A DNA stretch of 64,000 nucleotides from Sphingobacteriales bacterium TSM_CSM (GTDB taxonomy: Bacteria > Bacteroidota > Bacteroidia > Chitinophagales > UBA2359), in NCBI GenBank assembly GCA_002212725.1, contig MTCR01000143.1, forward strand, positions 62,001 to 126,000, given 5' to 3'. The position numbers and the translations under genes are program-made. The notes below the pieces were generated by a model. That model worked only from the letters and a program-made list of their open reading frames with translations, was not told the origin of the DNA and searched no databases. Below are positions 1-8,320 of the stretch, in pieces; positions within the stretch are counted from its first letter, which is position 1, and every line of letters starts with the position of its first letter.

Positions 1-332
1 TTGCTATTGCAAACAACGTAGCAAAACTGGTCGTCTAAAATGGCGCCCATGTTGTAGTAGTAGGTAATGCCGCCGGCGGGGCTAACCTCTGCAACGCCGT
101 AGCTGGGACCGCAGCCAATGCCTGCAATTAAAAGTCCGCTGTCGCTATAATCGTTGCTTAGTACGTCAATGGTTAAAAATGCCGAGTTGGCAAAAACATA
201 ATCGTCAACAGCTACCAAAGTTGAGTCAGATTGTGCACGGGCTGTTTCATGCGTACCGGTGGTAAACAGGAGACCCAGCATAAGAGCAAGCACCATAAGC
301 GCCTTTTGTGTAAATTTACTTACTGTTTTCAT
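1..332 (-). CDS. Secreted protein with Big_9/cadherin-like domain, N-terminal part (3' end outside window)
   Basis: The frame is open from an ATG at 332-330 to the window edge (110 codons). The first 34 residues form a signal peptide with a hydrophobic core (LMVLALMLGLLFTTG) ending near ARAQ. The mature part reads VAVDDYVFANSAFLTIDVLSNDYSDSG, then a GxxYGVAEVSPAGGITYYYN stretch. This is the pattern of tandem cadherin-like/Ig-like (Big_9) domains: a DD near the start, a VLxND motif, then an ITY strand. Such proteins are surface-exposed adhesins, often T9SS cargo, but the C-terminus is not in the window so the export route cannot be checked. The export and fold calls rest on the motif; the specific role is unknown. 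Confidence 0.72.
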   Translation of the reverse strand, partial: MKTVSKFTQKALMVLALMLGLLFTTGTHETARAQSDSTLVAVDDYVFANSAFLTIDVLSNDYSDSGLLIAGIGCGPSYGVAEVSPAGGITYYYNMGAILDDQFCYVVCNS

Positions 333-723
333 GTCTGTTGTTTTGGCGTGATTAATTTGATGATACAAAAATCCGGCAACTTGGCCATACCGGCAAATAC
401 ATTTTTCTGAAATTGTACCCTGAAATTAACCAAATTATCGTTCTAATTAATTGATTTTCAATGAATTGCAGTAGTTTTTTGTGCATTTAAAAATATTACT
501 GCACACAACAGAAAAGGCAAAAAAGCGTTTATTAAGGGCAGTTTTACTTTAAAAGCGGGGTAAAACCCTGTTTTATTTGTTGTATGGTTTACACCGGCAG
601 CCGCCCAACAACGTAGCATTACCCAAAAACCACTTCAGGAAAACTCAAAACGCATACCCGCCACTTTCTACCCACTACCTCCTACCTTCTACCAATTACC
701 TTCTACCTTTTACCCACCACCCC
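333..723. other. Divergent intergenic region with pyrimidine-rich CTACC tract
   Basis: This 391-bp region lies between two divergent genes. Bases 333-560 are AT-rich, as expected for promoters in both directions. Bases about 655-722 are a purine-poor, degenerate repeat of CTACC/TTCTACC words running up to the ATG at 724. In-frame codons upstream of 724 read through this tract (low-complexity, rich in His, Tyr, Pro, Leu), so the longer reading frame from 577 is probably not translated. No RNA gene was recognised. Confidence 0.4.
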
Positions 724-2190
724 ATGCCACCTGATTTGCCGCTTTCCAACAAAATTACGGCTATTTTGCAAACATTTAGCCCGCAAGAGCTTAAACAATT
801 TAAGAAATGGCTGCAATCGCCGTTTCACAATGAGCAGGCTGTATTACCCCAACTGTTTGGGTTGCTGTACGCCGAGTTGAAAAAACAGGGCCGCATTGCT
901 TCGGGTAAAGAACAGTTGTGGAAAAAGTTGCACATCGGGCAACCTTATTCCGATGTGCGTTTCAGGCGCTATTGTTCAGACCTTACGCGGCAGGCCGAAG
1001 CATTTCTTTCTTACCAAACCTATACCGCCAACCCCATGAACCCCGCCTTAGACCTGCTGCAAGCCCTTGCCAACCGCAAACTGAAGCCCCTCTACAATGC
1101 CACTTTTGACAATACGCAGCAACTGCAAACCCACCCGCAACCCCAAAGCGCTCAAACCCTGCACCACCAGTACCGCCTGCAACTTATGCGGCACCAACTG
1201 AAACAAGGCGCCGGCCGGCAGGGCAACTGGGATATTTTGGGCAACGCCCTGGAACGTTTGGACGAATACTACATTGCCGAAAAACTGAAATATTATTGCA
1301 ACTGGCTCAACTACAAAATGGTGTTGCAACCCGAACAGGAGCGCAGTTTTTGGTTCACCGACCACCTCATTACCTACCTTGCCCAACAACCGCCACCCCA
1401 ACTGCCCCCACTCATTGCCGTGTACTTAGCCATTGCCGCCACCCTTACCCACCCCGAACAGCACGACAACTACACCCACCTAAAAAAACTGCTGCAACAA
1501 CATGCCCACCTGTTTGACCACAACGAAGCCTGGACCATGTACGGCTATGCCCAGAATTTTTGCATACGGCAAATTAACAGCGGCAACAATACCTATTTAA
1601 CCGAACTCTTTGAACTGTATGCCGATGCCCTGCAACGCGGACTTATTTTTACCGATGGACAACTGTCGCCCTGGCATTATAAAAACATGGTGGTGGTAGC
1701 CCTGCGACTTAAAGCCTATAACTGGGCGCAACAGTTTATAGAGGAATACCGCCACCGCCTGCCTGCCCGATTTGCCCAAACCGCCTATATTTACAACAAA
1801 GCCAAACTGCATTTCCATAAGGCTGAATATGGCAAGGTAATAGAACTGCTGCGCGAAGTGGCATACCAGGATGTGTTTTACGAATTAGACTCTAAAGCCA
1901 TGTTGCTGAAAACCTACTACGAAACCGAAGAAACCGAAGCCCTGCTGTCTTTGCTGGCAAGTTTCCGAATTTTTCTGCGCCGCAAAAAAGGCATATCGGA
2001 GCAGCACCGCACCAATTACCTGAATCTGGTGCGCTTTACCGAAAAATTGCTTGCCCTGCCCGCCGCCGCCAATAAAGATGCCACCGACCGCCTTGCCGCA
2101 CAACTGCAAAAAACCCGCCGCGTAGCCGACGCCAACTGGCTGCGCGAAAAATTGGAGGAGTTGAGCAAACCTCCAATCAAACCGCGCTGA
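724..2190 (+). CDS. Bacteroidota-specific helical (TPR-like) protein, paralogue of 37278-38723
   Basis: This is a 488-residue soluble protein with no signal peptide. I place the start at the ATG at 724, because the preceding 49 in-frame codons are low-complexity repeat. The N-terminal 90 residues hold the recognisable block: FSPQELKQFKKWLQSPFHNE, then a leucine-rich helix pair, KEQLWKKLHIGQPYSDVRFRRYCSDLTR and a helix ending in FLSY. The same order (a lS.kEl..f..flqSp.hN start, a K..v....fg...yn.. block, a r....l..L...FL helix) occurs in the protein at 37278-38723, so the two are paralogues. The rest is helical repeat, with aromatic and Leu spacing like TPR/SEL arrays. I know this as a family common in Bacteroidota without an assigned function. 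It stands alone in its transcript. Confidence 0.7.
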   Translation: MPPDLPLSNKITAILQTFSPQELKQFKKWLQSPFHNEQAVLPQLFGLLYAELKKQGRIASGKEQLWKKLHIGQPYSDVRFRRYCSDLTRQAEAFLSYQTYTANPMNPALDLLQALANRKLKPLYNATFDNTQQLQTHPQPQSAQTLHHQYRLQLMRHQLKQGAGRQGNWDILGNALERLDEYYIAEKLKYYCNWLNYKMVLQPEQERSFWFTDHLITYLAQQPPPQLPPLIAVYLAIAATLTHPEQHDNYTHLKKLLQQHAHLFDHNEAWTMYGYAQNFCIRQINSGNNTYLTELFELYADALQRGLIFTDGQLSPWHYKNMVVVALRLKAYNWAQQFIEEYRHRLPARFAQTAYIYNKAKLHFHKAEYGKVIELLREVAYQDVFYELDSKAMLLKTYYETEETEALLSLLASFRIFLRRKKGISEQHRTNYLNLVRFTEKLLALPAAANKDATDRLAAQLQKTRRVADANWLREKLEELSKPPIKPR

Positions 2191-2333
2191 GATTTTGAAG
2201 GACAGCAGGGATTAGATAGCGCGTTTTTTAAACAAACGACATAAATGGCTTTGATGTTCTACCAATCCGCAACCAAACTTCATACATACCTTTTAACAAA
2301 TACGGCTTACAAGTAAGGTTATCAAATCTCACA

Positions 2334-3719
2334 TCAAATAACTCTGAGGAGGAATGCCACGCTGTAGCGGGCCAAAAAAGTGCGCAGGCGGCGGCTGAAA
2401 TCGGGTTTTTTCAATCTTGAGGCGGTAGCGGGGGTGGGGCAGTTGTTGCTGTCAATTTGCACAGACGAAAGCAGGTTATTATCCATAATGGCGCGGTGTT
2501 GCCTGCTTATTTGCGGGTCGGCCACCCAGGCAAATACTTCGGTAGTCCATTTTTGTGAAACGCCGTGCAGGTTGTAGCTCCCAATTACCGAAATGGTATC
2601 GTCAATAACGGCAGCTTTGGTATGCAGCATCTTAGGTCCTTGGTATTCCCAAAGTTCAATGCCCATTTTTAGCAGTTCTTTCCGGCCAATGAGGTAAGCC
2701 GCCTGCGACAGCATTACATCATTGGTTGCTTTGGAGTTGGTGAGCATGCGTATAGATACGCCCCTTTTAAGGGCCTTGTGCAGTGTGCGTTTCATTTTTG
2801 GTGTTGGCACAATATAGGCATTTTCAATAATAACGCTTTGGCGGGCATTGTTTATCAGGTCTAAAAAAGCATTGGTACTGCCCAGATCTTTTTTATCGGT
2901 TTCTATTATTTTATCACCTTCACTTACGTAAAAATCATCGTGTGCAAACTGTACGGGTGCAGCAGTTGGCGCTACGTCATTCCAATTTGTATTTGTTTTA
3001 AGGTGTATAACCCCCATTTGCTGCAGGGTGTTCAGGGCTTGGGCTAATTCCTGGGCAATATGTTTTTTATGTGCTTCGGAAATTGGCTTTACCTTCCGCT
3101 TGAAAGACAGTTTGCGGTTGTTCCAGATGCTGTAAAAATGATTTCGGGCAATATATATGGCATCGTTGCCTTGTATAAGCACATCGCGGTCGGTAAAATT
3201 AAAATGCTCGCCCAGTTCATAGTAATCGCGTTTTATGTTGCGGCCGCCGGTTATGCAACTTTGGGCATCGGTCATAAAAATTTTATCGTGCAGGCGGTGG
3301 GTAATGTTTCGGGGTTTAAAAAGCCGGCCGGGGTTAAACACCCGCACTTCCACCCCGTTTTCTTCCAGAAAAGCCAGCACCGGCCGGGTGATGCGGCTTC
3401 TTACGGCATCTATAAGCAGGCAAACTTTTACCTGACGCTGTTGTGCCGCCTCTACCAGCAACTGAAACAGGGCTTTACCCACCAGGTCGTCGTTTACAAT
3501 AAAATAAGAAAGCAATATTTCCTTGTTTGCCTGCTCAATAAGGTCTATGCGGCATTGCAACGACTCGCGGTCATTGTTTAAAATTCTGAAAGTATCTGCA
3601 AGTGCCGTTTGAAAAGCTAAACACCCCGAAAGCAGGAGCCAAAACAGCACCCTGCCTCTGTTGGTTTCCGAAGCAAAACGGAAGTTTTTAAAGGCGTATA
3701 TTTTGGTAGTGAATAACAT
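2334..3719 (-). CDS. Phospholipase D-family protein with two HKD motifs, exported
   Basis: This is a PLD-superfamily phosphodiesterase or phosphatidyltransferase. Both catalytic HxKx4D motifs are present: HDKIFMTDAQSCITGGRN in the first half and HTKAAVIDDTISVIGSYN in the second. This is the arrangement of cardiolipin synthase-like and PLDc_2 proteins acting on phospholipid head groups. A hydrophobic segment (VLFWLLLSGCLAFQTALA) about 25 residues in looks like a signal peptide with a long charged n-region, so the enzyme probably acts in the periplasm. An in-frame GTG start at 3767 is possible, but the ATG at 3719 gives a better signal peptide. It follows the membrane protein at 3782-5179 by 14-62 nt and is probably co-transcribed. 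The substrate is not predictable from sequence. Confidence 0.8.
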   Translation of the reverse strand: MLFTTKIYAFKNFRFASETNRGRVLFWLLLSGCLAFQTALADTFRILNNDRESLQCRIDLIEQANKEILLSYFIVNDDLVGKALFQLLVEAAQQRQVKVCLLIDAVRSRITRPVLAFLEENGVEVRVFNPGRLFKPRNITHRLHDKIFMTDAQSCITGGRNIKRDYYELGEHFNFTDRDVLIQGNDAIYIARNHFYSIWNNRKLSFKRKVKPISEAHKKHIAQELAQALNTLQQMGVIHLKTNTNWNDVAPTAAPVQFAHDDFYVSEGDKIIETDKKDLGSTNAFLDLINNARQSVIIENAYIVPTPKMKRTLHKALKRGVSIRMLTNSKATNDVMLSQAAYLIGRKELLKMGIELWEYQGPKMLHTKAAVIDDTISVIGSYNLHGVSQKWTTEVFAWVADPQISRQHRAIMDNNLLSSVQIDSNNCPTPATASRLKKPDFSRRLRTFLARYSVAFLLRVI

Positions 3720-3781
3720 AATTCGGGCAAAAAGGGGTATAAACGTTGTTTGTGGTATCCGGAACACATAAGCATGTAAGT

Positions 3782-5179
3782 TTATTTATCATCGGCATCT
3801 TCCTCCTTGCTTTTGTTGGTTTTGGGTTCGCTTTCCAGAATTTCTTTAAACTGTGAGGCTACAATGGTACTTAACACTGTGGTAATACCCGATAAGGCTG
3901 CCCAAATGCCGTTTTGTACTTCGCTTATCTGAAACTGCCCCTTAATAAGGTAGTATATAAAAAATGGCAACACTGCCGTGGTAATACCCACTAACAATGA
4001 ACCTAATACTTTTCGGAAATGTTGAATAATAATAGAAATGAAATAAAAACCCATATAAAAAGCAACCGGCAGCAGCAGAGCGCCTGCGGCAAAAGGCAAA
4101 TACCAACTTAATGCGTAGGGGTTTGCATTACCTAATGCTAAATGTGCCAGATAGGCTACCAGCAACATAAGCAAAACAAAAAGGCTGTTTAAGAGGGTAA
4201 AGCAAATTATATAGCGCAGTTGGTATCTTCTGATATCGGTAAAAAAACTGTTTTCAACGGTAATGTTGAGGGGGCGCAGGCTTTTATGCTCCATGCTTTG
4301 CAGGCGGCCGGCAAATTGTTGAAACAAGCCGGGCGATAATACCGATTCATCGGGCACAAGCAATTGCACTTCAGACATGTTGTAGGAGTAAATCATATAC
4401 CAGAATACCGATAAAATGAGGTTTAACGCCACCAGCACCTGTATAATACTCAGCAGGGGTAAAAACCCGGTAAGGTAAGTTGCAAGCAGGCAAATGCCTA
4501 TTAACTGAAAAAATTTGATAAAGGGACTAATAAGCGATGAAGCAAATTGCAGTTTAAGGGGCATCATTCTGAAAGCGAGGTTTTCGGGAACGCGGGCTTT
4601 GTTAAAGGTTACATTGTCAGTGCCAACAGAAAGCATTTTAGTTTCCCATAAATTTTTCCATTCTGCTTCCAGGTCAATTCCTTCTTTTTGTGCTTGTTCT
4701 GCATACAAGGCAAAATAGCGTTCTTTAAACATGGCCTCGGTAAGGTCGTTGTCTAATTCGCAAAATTGTTGGGAAAGCGGTTTGTCGGTATCTTTTATAT
4801 CTATGCGCATTTTTTGGGCAGTTTTAAGGAGGGTAAAGAAACTAAACCTGTCCATACCACCTAACCTGCCAAACACCGGCTTACCAAAAAACTGCCCCAG
4901 AAACCAAGGGAAAATATAGCGGTTAAGCACAATTGAGTACCCATACGCAACACCGGCAAGCAATGCCGACAGTAATAAAGACCAAACCATACTGCCCGAT
5001 TGTCTGAAAGCCCAACTTACCGCAGCAATGCCGGCCAAAATCCAAACAATATCTCCTAAAATAATAGCGGTTGGATGCAAAAACAAGTAGTATAACACTT
5101 TGGTTAACCGCTGTACTGCCCGCTCGCTGGCAGGCACGCTGGAGTAAATACCCAAATCTTCGTGGTTGAGGGTTGCCAT
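3782..5179 (-). CDS. Multi-pass membrane protein of unknown function
   Basis: The protein has 465 residues. Two hydrophobic segments lie near residues 30-90, a soluble stretch of about 110 residues follows (approximately 95-205, rich in charged helix), and then five or more membrane segments occupy roughly residues 210-430. The C-terminus ends in a highly charged tail (KTNKSKEEDADDK). I recognise no family motif. Its stop is a few tens of bases before the PLD-like gene on the same strand, which suggests an operon acting at the membrane, perhaps on lipids. That functional link is inference only. The ATG at 5179 is the only sensible start and leaves a 163-bp divergent promoter region shared with the glycosyltransferase at 5343. 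Confidence 0.65.
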   Translation of the reverse strand: MATLNHEDLGIYSSVPASERAVQRLTKVLYYLFLHPTAIILGDIVWILAGIAAVSWAFRQSGSMVWSLLLSALLAGVAYGYSIVLNRYIFPWFLGQFFGKPVFGRLGGMDRFSFFTLLKTAQKMRIDIKDTDKPLSQQFCELDNDLTEAMFKERYFALYAEQAQKEGIDLEAEWKNLWETKMLSVGTDNVTFNKARVPENLAFRMMPLKLQFASSLISPFIKFFQLIGICLLATYLTGFLPLLSIIQVLVALNLILSVFWYMIYSYNMSEVQLLVPDESVLSPGLFQQFAGRLQSMEHKSLRPLNITVENSFFTDIRRYQLRYIICFTLLNSLFVLLMLLVAYLAHLALGNANPYALSWYLPFAAGALLLPVAFYMGFYFISIIIQHFRKVLGSLLVGITTAVLPFFIYYLIKGQFQISEVQNGIWAALSGITTVLSTIVASQFKEILESEPKTNKSKEEDADDK

Positions 5180-5342
5180 AAAAGTGAGTTTAATTGTTCA
5201 AAAGTATCAGATTTTACCCAATTTTGCAGCAAAACCGGTAAAAATTTAATGTCATAATACCCGGCTTGCCGTTACCCCAACCCGCAAACCGGGTTGAAGC
5301 CCTGCAATTGTACTACATTTATAACCACCACTCCTGCAAATT

Positions 5343-6722
5343 ATGTGCATTTTGTCTGCACCGGCCTTTACATTTCCTCCCGTACAATACCGTTTTTGGA
5401 TATTGGCGGCGTTGTTAACGGCATCGGGTAGTGCCTACTGGCTGCTTTGTTATCAGACTTTGCGCAGTAACACTTTGCAGATATGGGGGTTGTTTGCCGT
5501 TTTGTTTGCTCTTTATGGCGGCATTTACCTGTTGGTACAAACGCCGGCGCAGTACCGGTTTGCCTTGGCTGCCGCCTTAGTTTACAGGGCTTTACTGCTG
5601 TTTTGCATACCCAACCTGAGTGACGATTTTTACCGCTTTACCTGGGACGGACGGCTGCTGCTGCACGGTATAAATCCTTTTGCAGCCTTGCCCATAGACT
5701 ATGTAAACCAAACCCTGCCTGCACCACCCGGCATAGATTGCACACTGTACGAACAACTAAACTCGCCTCTGTATTATACGGTGTACCCACCTGTATGTCA
5801 GGCAGTGTTTTACCTGGCCGCCTTGTTGTTTCCGGCAAGCACGGGCAGTGCTGTGGCGGTAATGAAAGGGTGCCTGCTCTTATTTGAAACCGGCACCCTG
5901 CTGCTTATGCCCCGCCTGCTGAAAACCCTGCATTTACCCGAAAAACGCACGCTCTTATATGCCCTTAACCCCCCGGTAGTAGCCGAAATAACAGGCAATC
6001 TGCATTTTGAAGGTGCCCTTATTTTCTTTTTGCTGGCATGGGTGTATGGCTTGCAGGTAAGCCGCAAAACCAACATGCCGGCGTTGTTTTTTGGGCTGGC
6101 AGTATGCAGCAAACTATTGCCATTGCTTTTTTTACCCCTTTTGCCCCGGCGCCTGGGCCTTACAAAAACAGTACGCTTTACCCTAATTGCCACATTGGTC
6201 ATTGCCACCTGTTTTCTGCCATTTTTTGAGCCGAAAACTGCCGTTGCCCTATTTAACAGCACGGGACTGTATTTTGGACGGTTTGAGTTTAATGCCAGTA
6301 TTTACTACTTGCTAAGGGCTGCAGGTTATGCCCTTACCGGCTATAATACCATACAAACAACAGGCAAACTGTTGGCCGCCACCATTTTTGCTGCCATTCT
6401 TGTGCTGGCTTGCACAGAAAAAAGGGCAAATACAAAAAACCTGTTGCAAGCCATGTTGTTTGCCCTGTTTATTTACTTTGCACTAAGCACCACAATACAC
6501 CCATGGTATATTACAACCTTGGTGGCGCTTTGCGTGTTTACACCATACCGCTTTGCCATTGTATGGTCGGGGGTGGCGGTACTAAGCTATGCCGCCTACC
6601 ATACGCCGAACTACACCGAATGCCTTTGGCTTGCCGTTATAGAATATGTATTGGTGTATGCAGTGTTGGGGTGGGAATTGCAGCGGGAAATGAAAATATG
6701 CCAAACTTTGAAAATTCGTTAG
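5343..6722 (+). CDS. GT-C fold integral membrane glycosyltransferase (GT87/MptB-like)
   Basis: This 459-residue protein has about eleven hydrophobic segments. The diagnostic stretch is LSDDFYRFTWDGRLLLHG followed by INPF, around residues 95-115. This is the acidic-loop signature of polyprenyl-phosphate-sugar-dependent GT-C enzymes (Dxx(Y/F)R..WDGr...G.NPf), where the Asp residues bind the donor. A conserved H.W.....pp.vae...n.hfEg segment occurs near residues 195-225. The likely donor is a polyprenyl-phosphate hexose and the acceptor a cell-surface glycan or lipid. The next gene starts 4 nt after the stop, so the two glycosyltransferases form one transcript. Confidence 0.75.
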   Translation: MCILSAPAFTFPPVQYRFWILAALLTASGSAYWLLCYQTLRSNTLQIWGLFAVLFALYGGIYLLVQTPAQYRFALAAALVYRALLLFCIPNLSDDFYRFTWDGRLLLHGINPFAALPIDYVNQTLPAPPGIDCTLYEQLNSPLYYTVYPPVCQAVFYLAALLFPASTGSAVAVMKGCLLLFETGTLLLMPRLLKTLHLPEKRTLLYALNPPVVAEITGNLHFEGALIFFLLAWVYGLQVSRKTNMPALFFGLAVCSKLLPLLFLPLLPRRLGLTKTVRFTLIATLVIATCFLPFFEPKTAVALFNSTGLYFGRFEFNASIYYLLRAAGYALTGYNTIQTTGKLLAATIFAAILVLACTEKRANTKNLLQAMLFALFIYFALSTTIHPWYITTLVALCVFTPYRFAIVWSGVAVLSYAAYHTPNYTECLWLAVIEYVLVYAVLGWELQREMKICQTLKIR

Positions 6723-6726
6723 TCCT

Positions 6727-7323
6727 TTGACCAACACCCTTCTCATTTTTGTGAAAAACCCGGTTTTGGGTAAGGTAAAAACCCGAATTGCGGCCACAGC
6801 GGGCAATAAACGTGCGCTGGCAATATACCAACTGCTGGTGCAACATACCCGGCAAATAACCCTGCCCCTGCCCTGCAATAAATGGGTGTTTTACGATAGT
6901 TTTATACCAATACAAGATGCTTGGCCATACCCCCGGTATCAAAAACACCTGCAAAACGGCGTCAATTTGGGGCAGCGCATGCATAATGCCTTTGCCAATG
7001 CTTTTGCGCACCACTGCTCCAAAGTGGTAATTATTGGCAGCGATTGCCTGCAACTACATACACAACACCTGCTTACCGCCTTTGAGCAATTAGCTGATGC
7101 CGATGTGGTTATTGGCCCCGCAACCGATGGCGGCTACTATCTGCTGGGCATGAAACAACTGTATGCCCCGTTGTTTGAAAACAAACCCTGGAGCAACAGC
7201 AACCTGCTTGCCGAAACCTTGCAAAATATTCAACAACTTGGGTTGAGTTATTTCCTGCTGCCCACCCTTAGCGATATAGATACATGGGGAGACTGGCTGC
7301 GCTGCGGCGGAACAGAATTGTAA
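6727..7323 (+). CDS. GT-A type glycosyltransferase, DUF2064/TIGR04282 family
   Basis: The protein has 198 residues. It starts LLIFVKNPVLGKVKTRIA, matching the nucleotide-binding N-terminus of the TIGR04282 family (F.K.P..G.vKTRL). GSDCLQL is the DxD-like acidic motif (near residue 98) and DVVIGPATDGGYYLLGM is the family's GP..DGGYyLiG block. The start is a TTG at 6727, only 4 nt after the previous stop; there is no in-frame ATG before the conserved lysine, so translation is probably coupled. The family is related to nucleotidyltransferase-like sugar transferases. Its pairing with a GT-C enzyme suggests glycan or glycolipid assembly. The acceptor is unknown. Confidence 0.82.
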   Translation: MTNTLLIFVKNPVLGKVKTRIAATAGNKRALAIYQLLVQHTRQITLPLPCNKWVFYDSFIPIQDAWPYPRYQKHLQNGVNLGQRMHNAFANAFAHHCSKVVIIGSDCLQLHTQHLLTAFEQLADADVVIGPATDGGYYLLGMKQLYAPLFENKPWSNSNLLAETLQNIQQLGLSYFLLPTLSDIDTWGDWLRCGGTEL

Positions 7324-7373
7324 CTGTTTTTTTTAACCCCAAAAATAAATTTTGAAACTTTTTTGGTAAAAAA

Positions 7374-7404
7374 TTGGTAGTTAAAACAAACCGATTTATA
7401 TTTG
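7374..7404 (+). promoter_or_regulatory. Bacteroidota-type promoter upstream of the tRNA-Asp array
   Basis: TTG at 7374-7376 and TATATTTG at 7397-7404 are separated by 20 nt. This matches the primary-sigma consensus of the phylum (TTTG, 19-21 nt, TAnnTTTG). Transcription would start near 7411, about 20 nt before the first chimeric tRNA unit at 7430, so the whole array may be made as one precursor. Confidence 0.65.
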
Positions 7405-7429
7405 CATCCGCTTTCGGAAAGGAGAGTTT

Positions 7430-7846
7430 GGTTCGGTAGTTCAGTTGGTTAGAATGCCGCCCTGTCATCCCGAATGCTCGGGACGGGTTCGAGCCAAAAA
7501 AAGAGAGAGAAAGTTCTTAATCAGGTCAAAAGCAAAGGTTTCTAAAAGTAGGAAATTCTTTGAAAATTGGTTCGGTAGTTCAGTTGGTTAGAATGCCGCC
7601 CTGTCATCCCGAATGCTCGGGACGGGTTCGAGCCAAAAAAAGAGAGAGAAAGTTCTTAATCAGGTCAAAAGCAAAGGTTTCTAAAAGTAGGAAATTCTTT
7701 GAAAATTGGTTCGGTAGTTCAGTTGGTTAGAATGCCGCCCTGTCATCCCGAATGCTCGGGACGGGTTCGAGCCAAAAAAAGAGAGAGAAAGTTCTTAATC
7801 AGGTCAAAAGCAAAGGTTTTTAAAAGTAGGAAATTCTTTGAAAATT
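7430..7846 (+). repeat. Three tandem 139-bp chimeric tRNA-Asp/GIY-YIG-tail units
   Basis: Units start at 7430, 7569 and 7708. Each opens with the first 38 nt of the intact tRNA-Asp at 7847 (acceptor 5' strand, D-arm, anticodon stem 5' strand and anticodon GTC, ending ...CTGTCA). After that A the tRNA sequence stops and a 16-bp palindrome, TCCCGAATGCTCGGGA, takes its place, followed by the T-arm start CGGGTTCGAG and then non-tRNA sequence up to the next unit. The units are identical except for one base in the third (tttt for ttct near 7820). No unit can fold into a full tRNA because the 3' acceptor strand is missing. They look like 5' tRNA halves left by repeated insertion and unequal exchange. 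Confidence 0.9.
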
Positions 7847-7869
7847 GGTTCGGTAGTTCAGTTGGTTAG
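7454..7869 (+). pseudogene. Three copies of a 45-codon ORF encoding a GIY-YIG C-terminal tail
   Basis: In each 139-bp unit an ATG in the anticodon region opens a 45-codon frame: 7454-7591, 7593-7730 and 7732-7869. From codon 14 it reads AKKRERKFLIRSKAKVSKSR and then KFFENWFGSSVG, stop. This aligns with the C-terminus of the GIY-YIG protein at 8060-8320 (ALKREKFLKKQKNKEFYIKL, ending in TVG, stop). The shared feature is the basic REKxL helix and a stop codon TAG located in the tRNA D-loop (GTTGGTTAG). The N-terminal GIY-YIG catalytic part is gone, so these are remnants of older nuclease copies rather than working genes. Confidence 0.6.
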
Positions 7870-7920
7870 AATGCCGCCCTGTCACGGCGGAGGTCGCGGG
7901 TTCGAGTCCCGTCCGGACCG
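7847..7920 (+). tRNA. tRNA-Asp (GTC anticodon)
   Basis: This is a full cloverleaf of 74 nt without encoded CCA. The acceptor strands GGTTCGG (7847-7853) and CCGGACC (7913-7919) pair with one G-U; G at 7920 is the discriminator, as usual for Asp. The D-arm is AGTTCAGTTGGTTAGAAT. The anticodon stem CCGCC/GGCGG encloses the loop CTGTCAC with anticodon GTC. The T-arm CGGGTTCGAGTCCCG is intact. It is the only complete tRNA in the array and is followed by a strong terminator. Confidence 0.95.
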
Positions 7921-8261
7921 CAAAAGCCCTTTGTAATGTTTCATTGCAAAGGGTTTTGTTATTTAAAACAACGCTTAACAAACACCCATCATTGCTATGA
8001 ATGGCGCAATGTGTCTGTCGTTCAAAGTAGCCGGAAGGGGTTCAATACTGATGTTAAAAATGTGGTACGTATATATCCTGCAGAGTGAGAAGGACAGTTC
8101 ATTTTATATCGGATACACACAAGACCCGCAGAAAAGGCTTGAGCAACACAACCGGGGTAAATCCACATATACATCCAGAAAACTGCCCTGGAAGATAGTA
8201 TATGTTGAAACTTATGACCTAAAAAGCGAGGCACTAAAAAGAGAAAAGTTCTTAAAAAAGC
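7897..8261 (+). repeat. 365-bp perfect direct repeat, copy 1 (tRNA-Asp T-arm through GIY-YIG gene)
   Basis: Bases 7897-8261 are identical to 8352-8716. The repeat begins at the T-arm of the tRNA (CGGGTTCGAG), includes the acceptor 3' strand, the terminator, the leader, and all but the last codons of the nuclease ORF. Identity ends abruptly at codon AAG of LKK. The lack of any difference means recent duplication or active gene conversion. Confidence 0.92.
7927..7963 (+). terminator. Rho-independent terminator after tRNA-Asp
   Basis: The stem is CCCTTTGTAATG/CATTGCAAAGGG with loop TTT and a single G-U pair, followed by TTTTGTTATTT. It starts 7 nt after the tRNA and should end the array transcript. 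Confidence 0.85.
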
Positions 8262-8320
8262 AGAAGAATAAAGAGTTTTATATAAAGCTCATTCATTCGG
8301 TTAAACAGACAGTTGGTTAG
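8060..8320 (+). CDS. Small GIY-YIG nuclease whose stop codon lies in a tRNA-Asp-like D-loop
   Basis: This 86-residue single-domain GIY-YIG nuclease is of the UPF0213/YhbQ-like type common in Bacteroidota. The motifs are WYVYILQSEKDSSFYIGYT (the GIY and YIG strands), PQKRLEQHNRG with the catalytic-core Arg, and Glu in LKSEALKRE. The start is probably the ATG at 8060, where homologues begin; ATGs at 8051 and 7997 are in frame but add non-conserved residues. The final codons GTT GGT TAG are the D-loop of a tRNA-Asp-like segment that follows (8295-8375), so gene and tRNA sequence are physically fused. It is probably a homing-type or selfish nuclease acting on tRNA-gene DNA. That role is inferred from position, not known for this protein. 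Confidence 0.85.
   Translation: MWYVYILQSEKDSSFYIGYTQDPQKRLEQHNRGKSTYTSRKLPWKIVYVETYDLKSEALKREKFLKKQKNKEFYIKLIHSVKQTVG

Noticed and set aside
577-723. N-terminal extension of the helical protein from an earlier start codon
   Set aside because: The 49 codons are a low-complexity CTACC tract; the paralogue has no such extension.
7430-7846. Tandem 139-bp repeats as a CRISPR-like array
   Set aside because: The whole unit is repeated with no unique spacers, and the content is tRNA plus nuclease tail; no cas gene is nearby.
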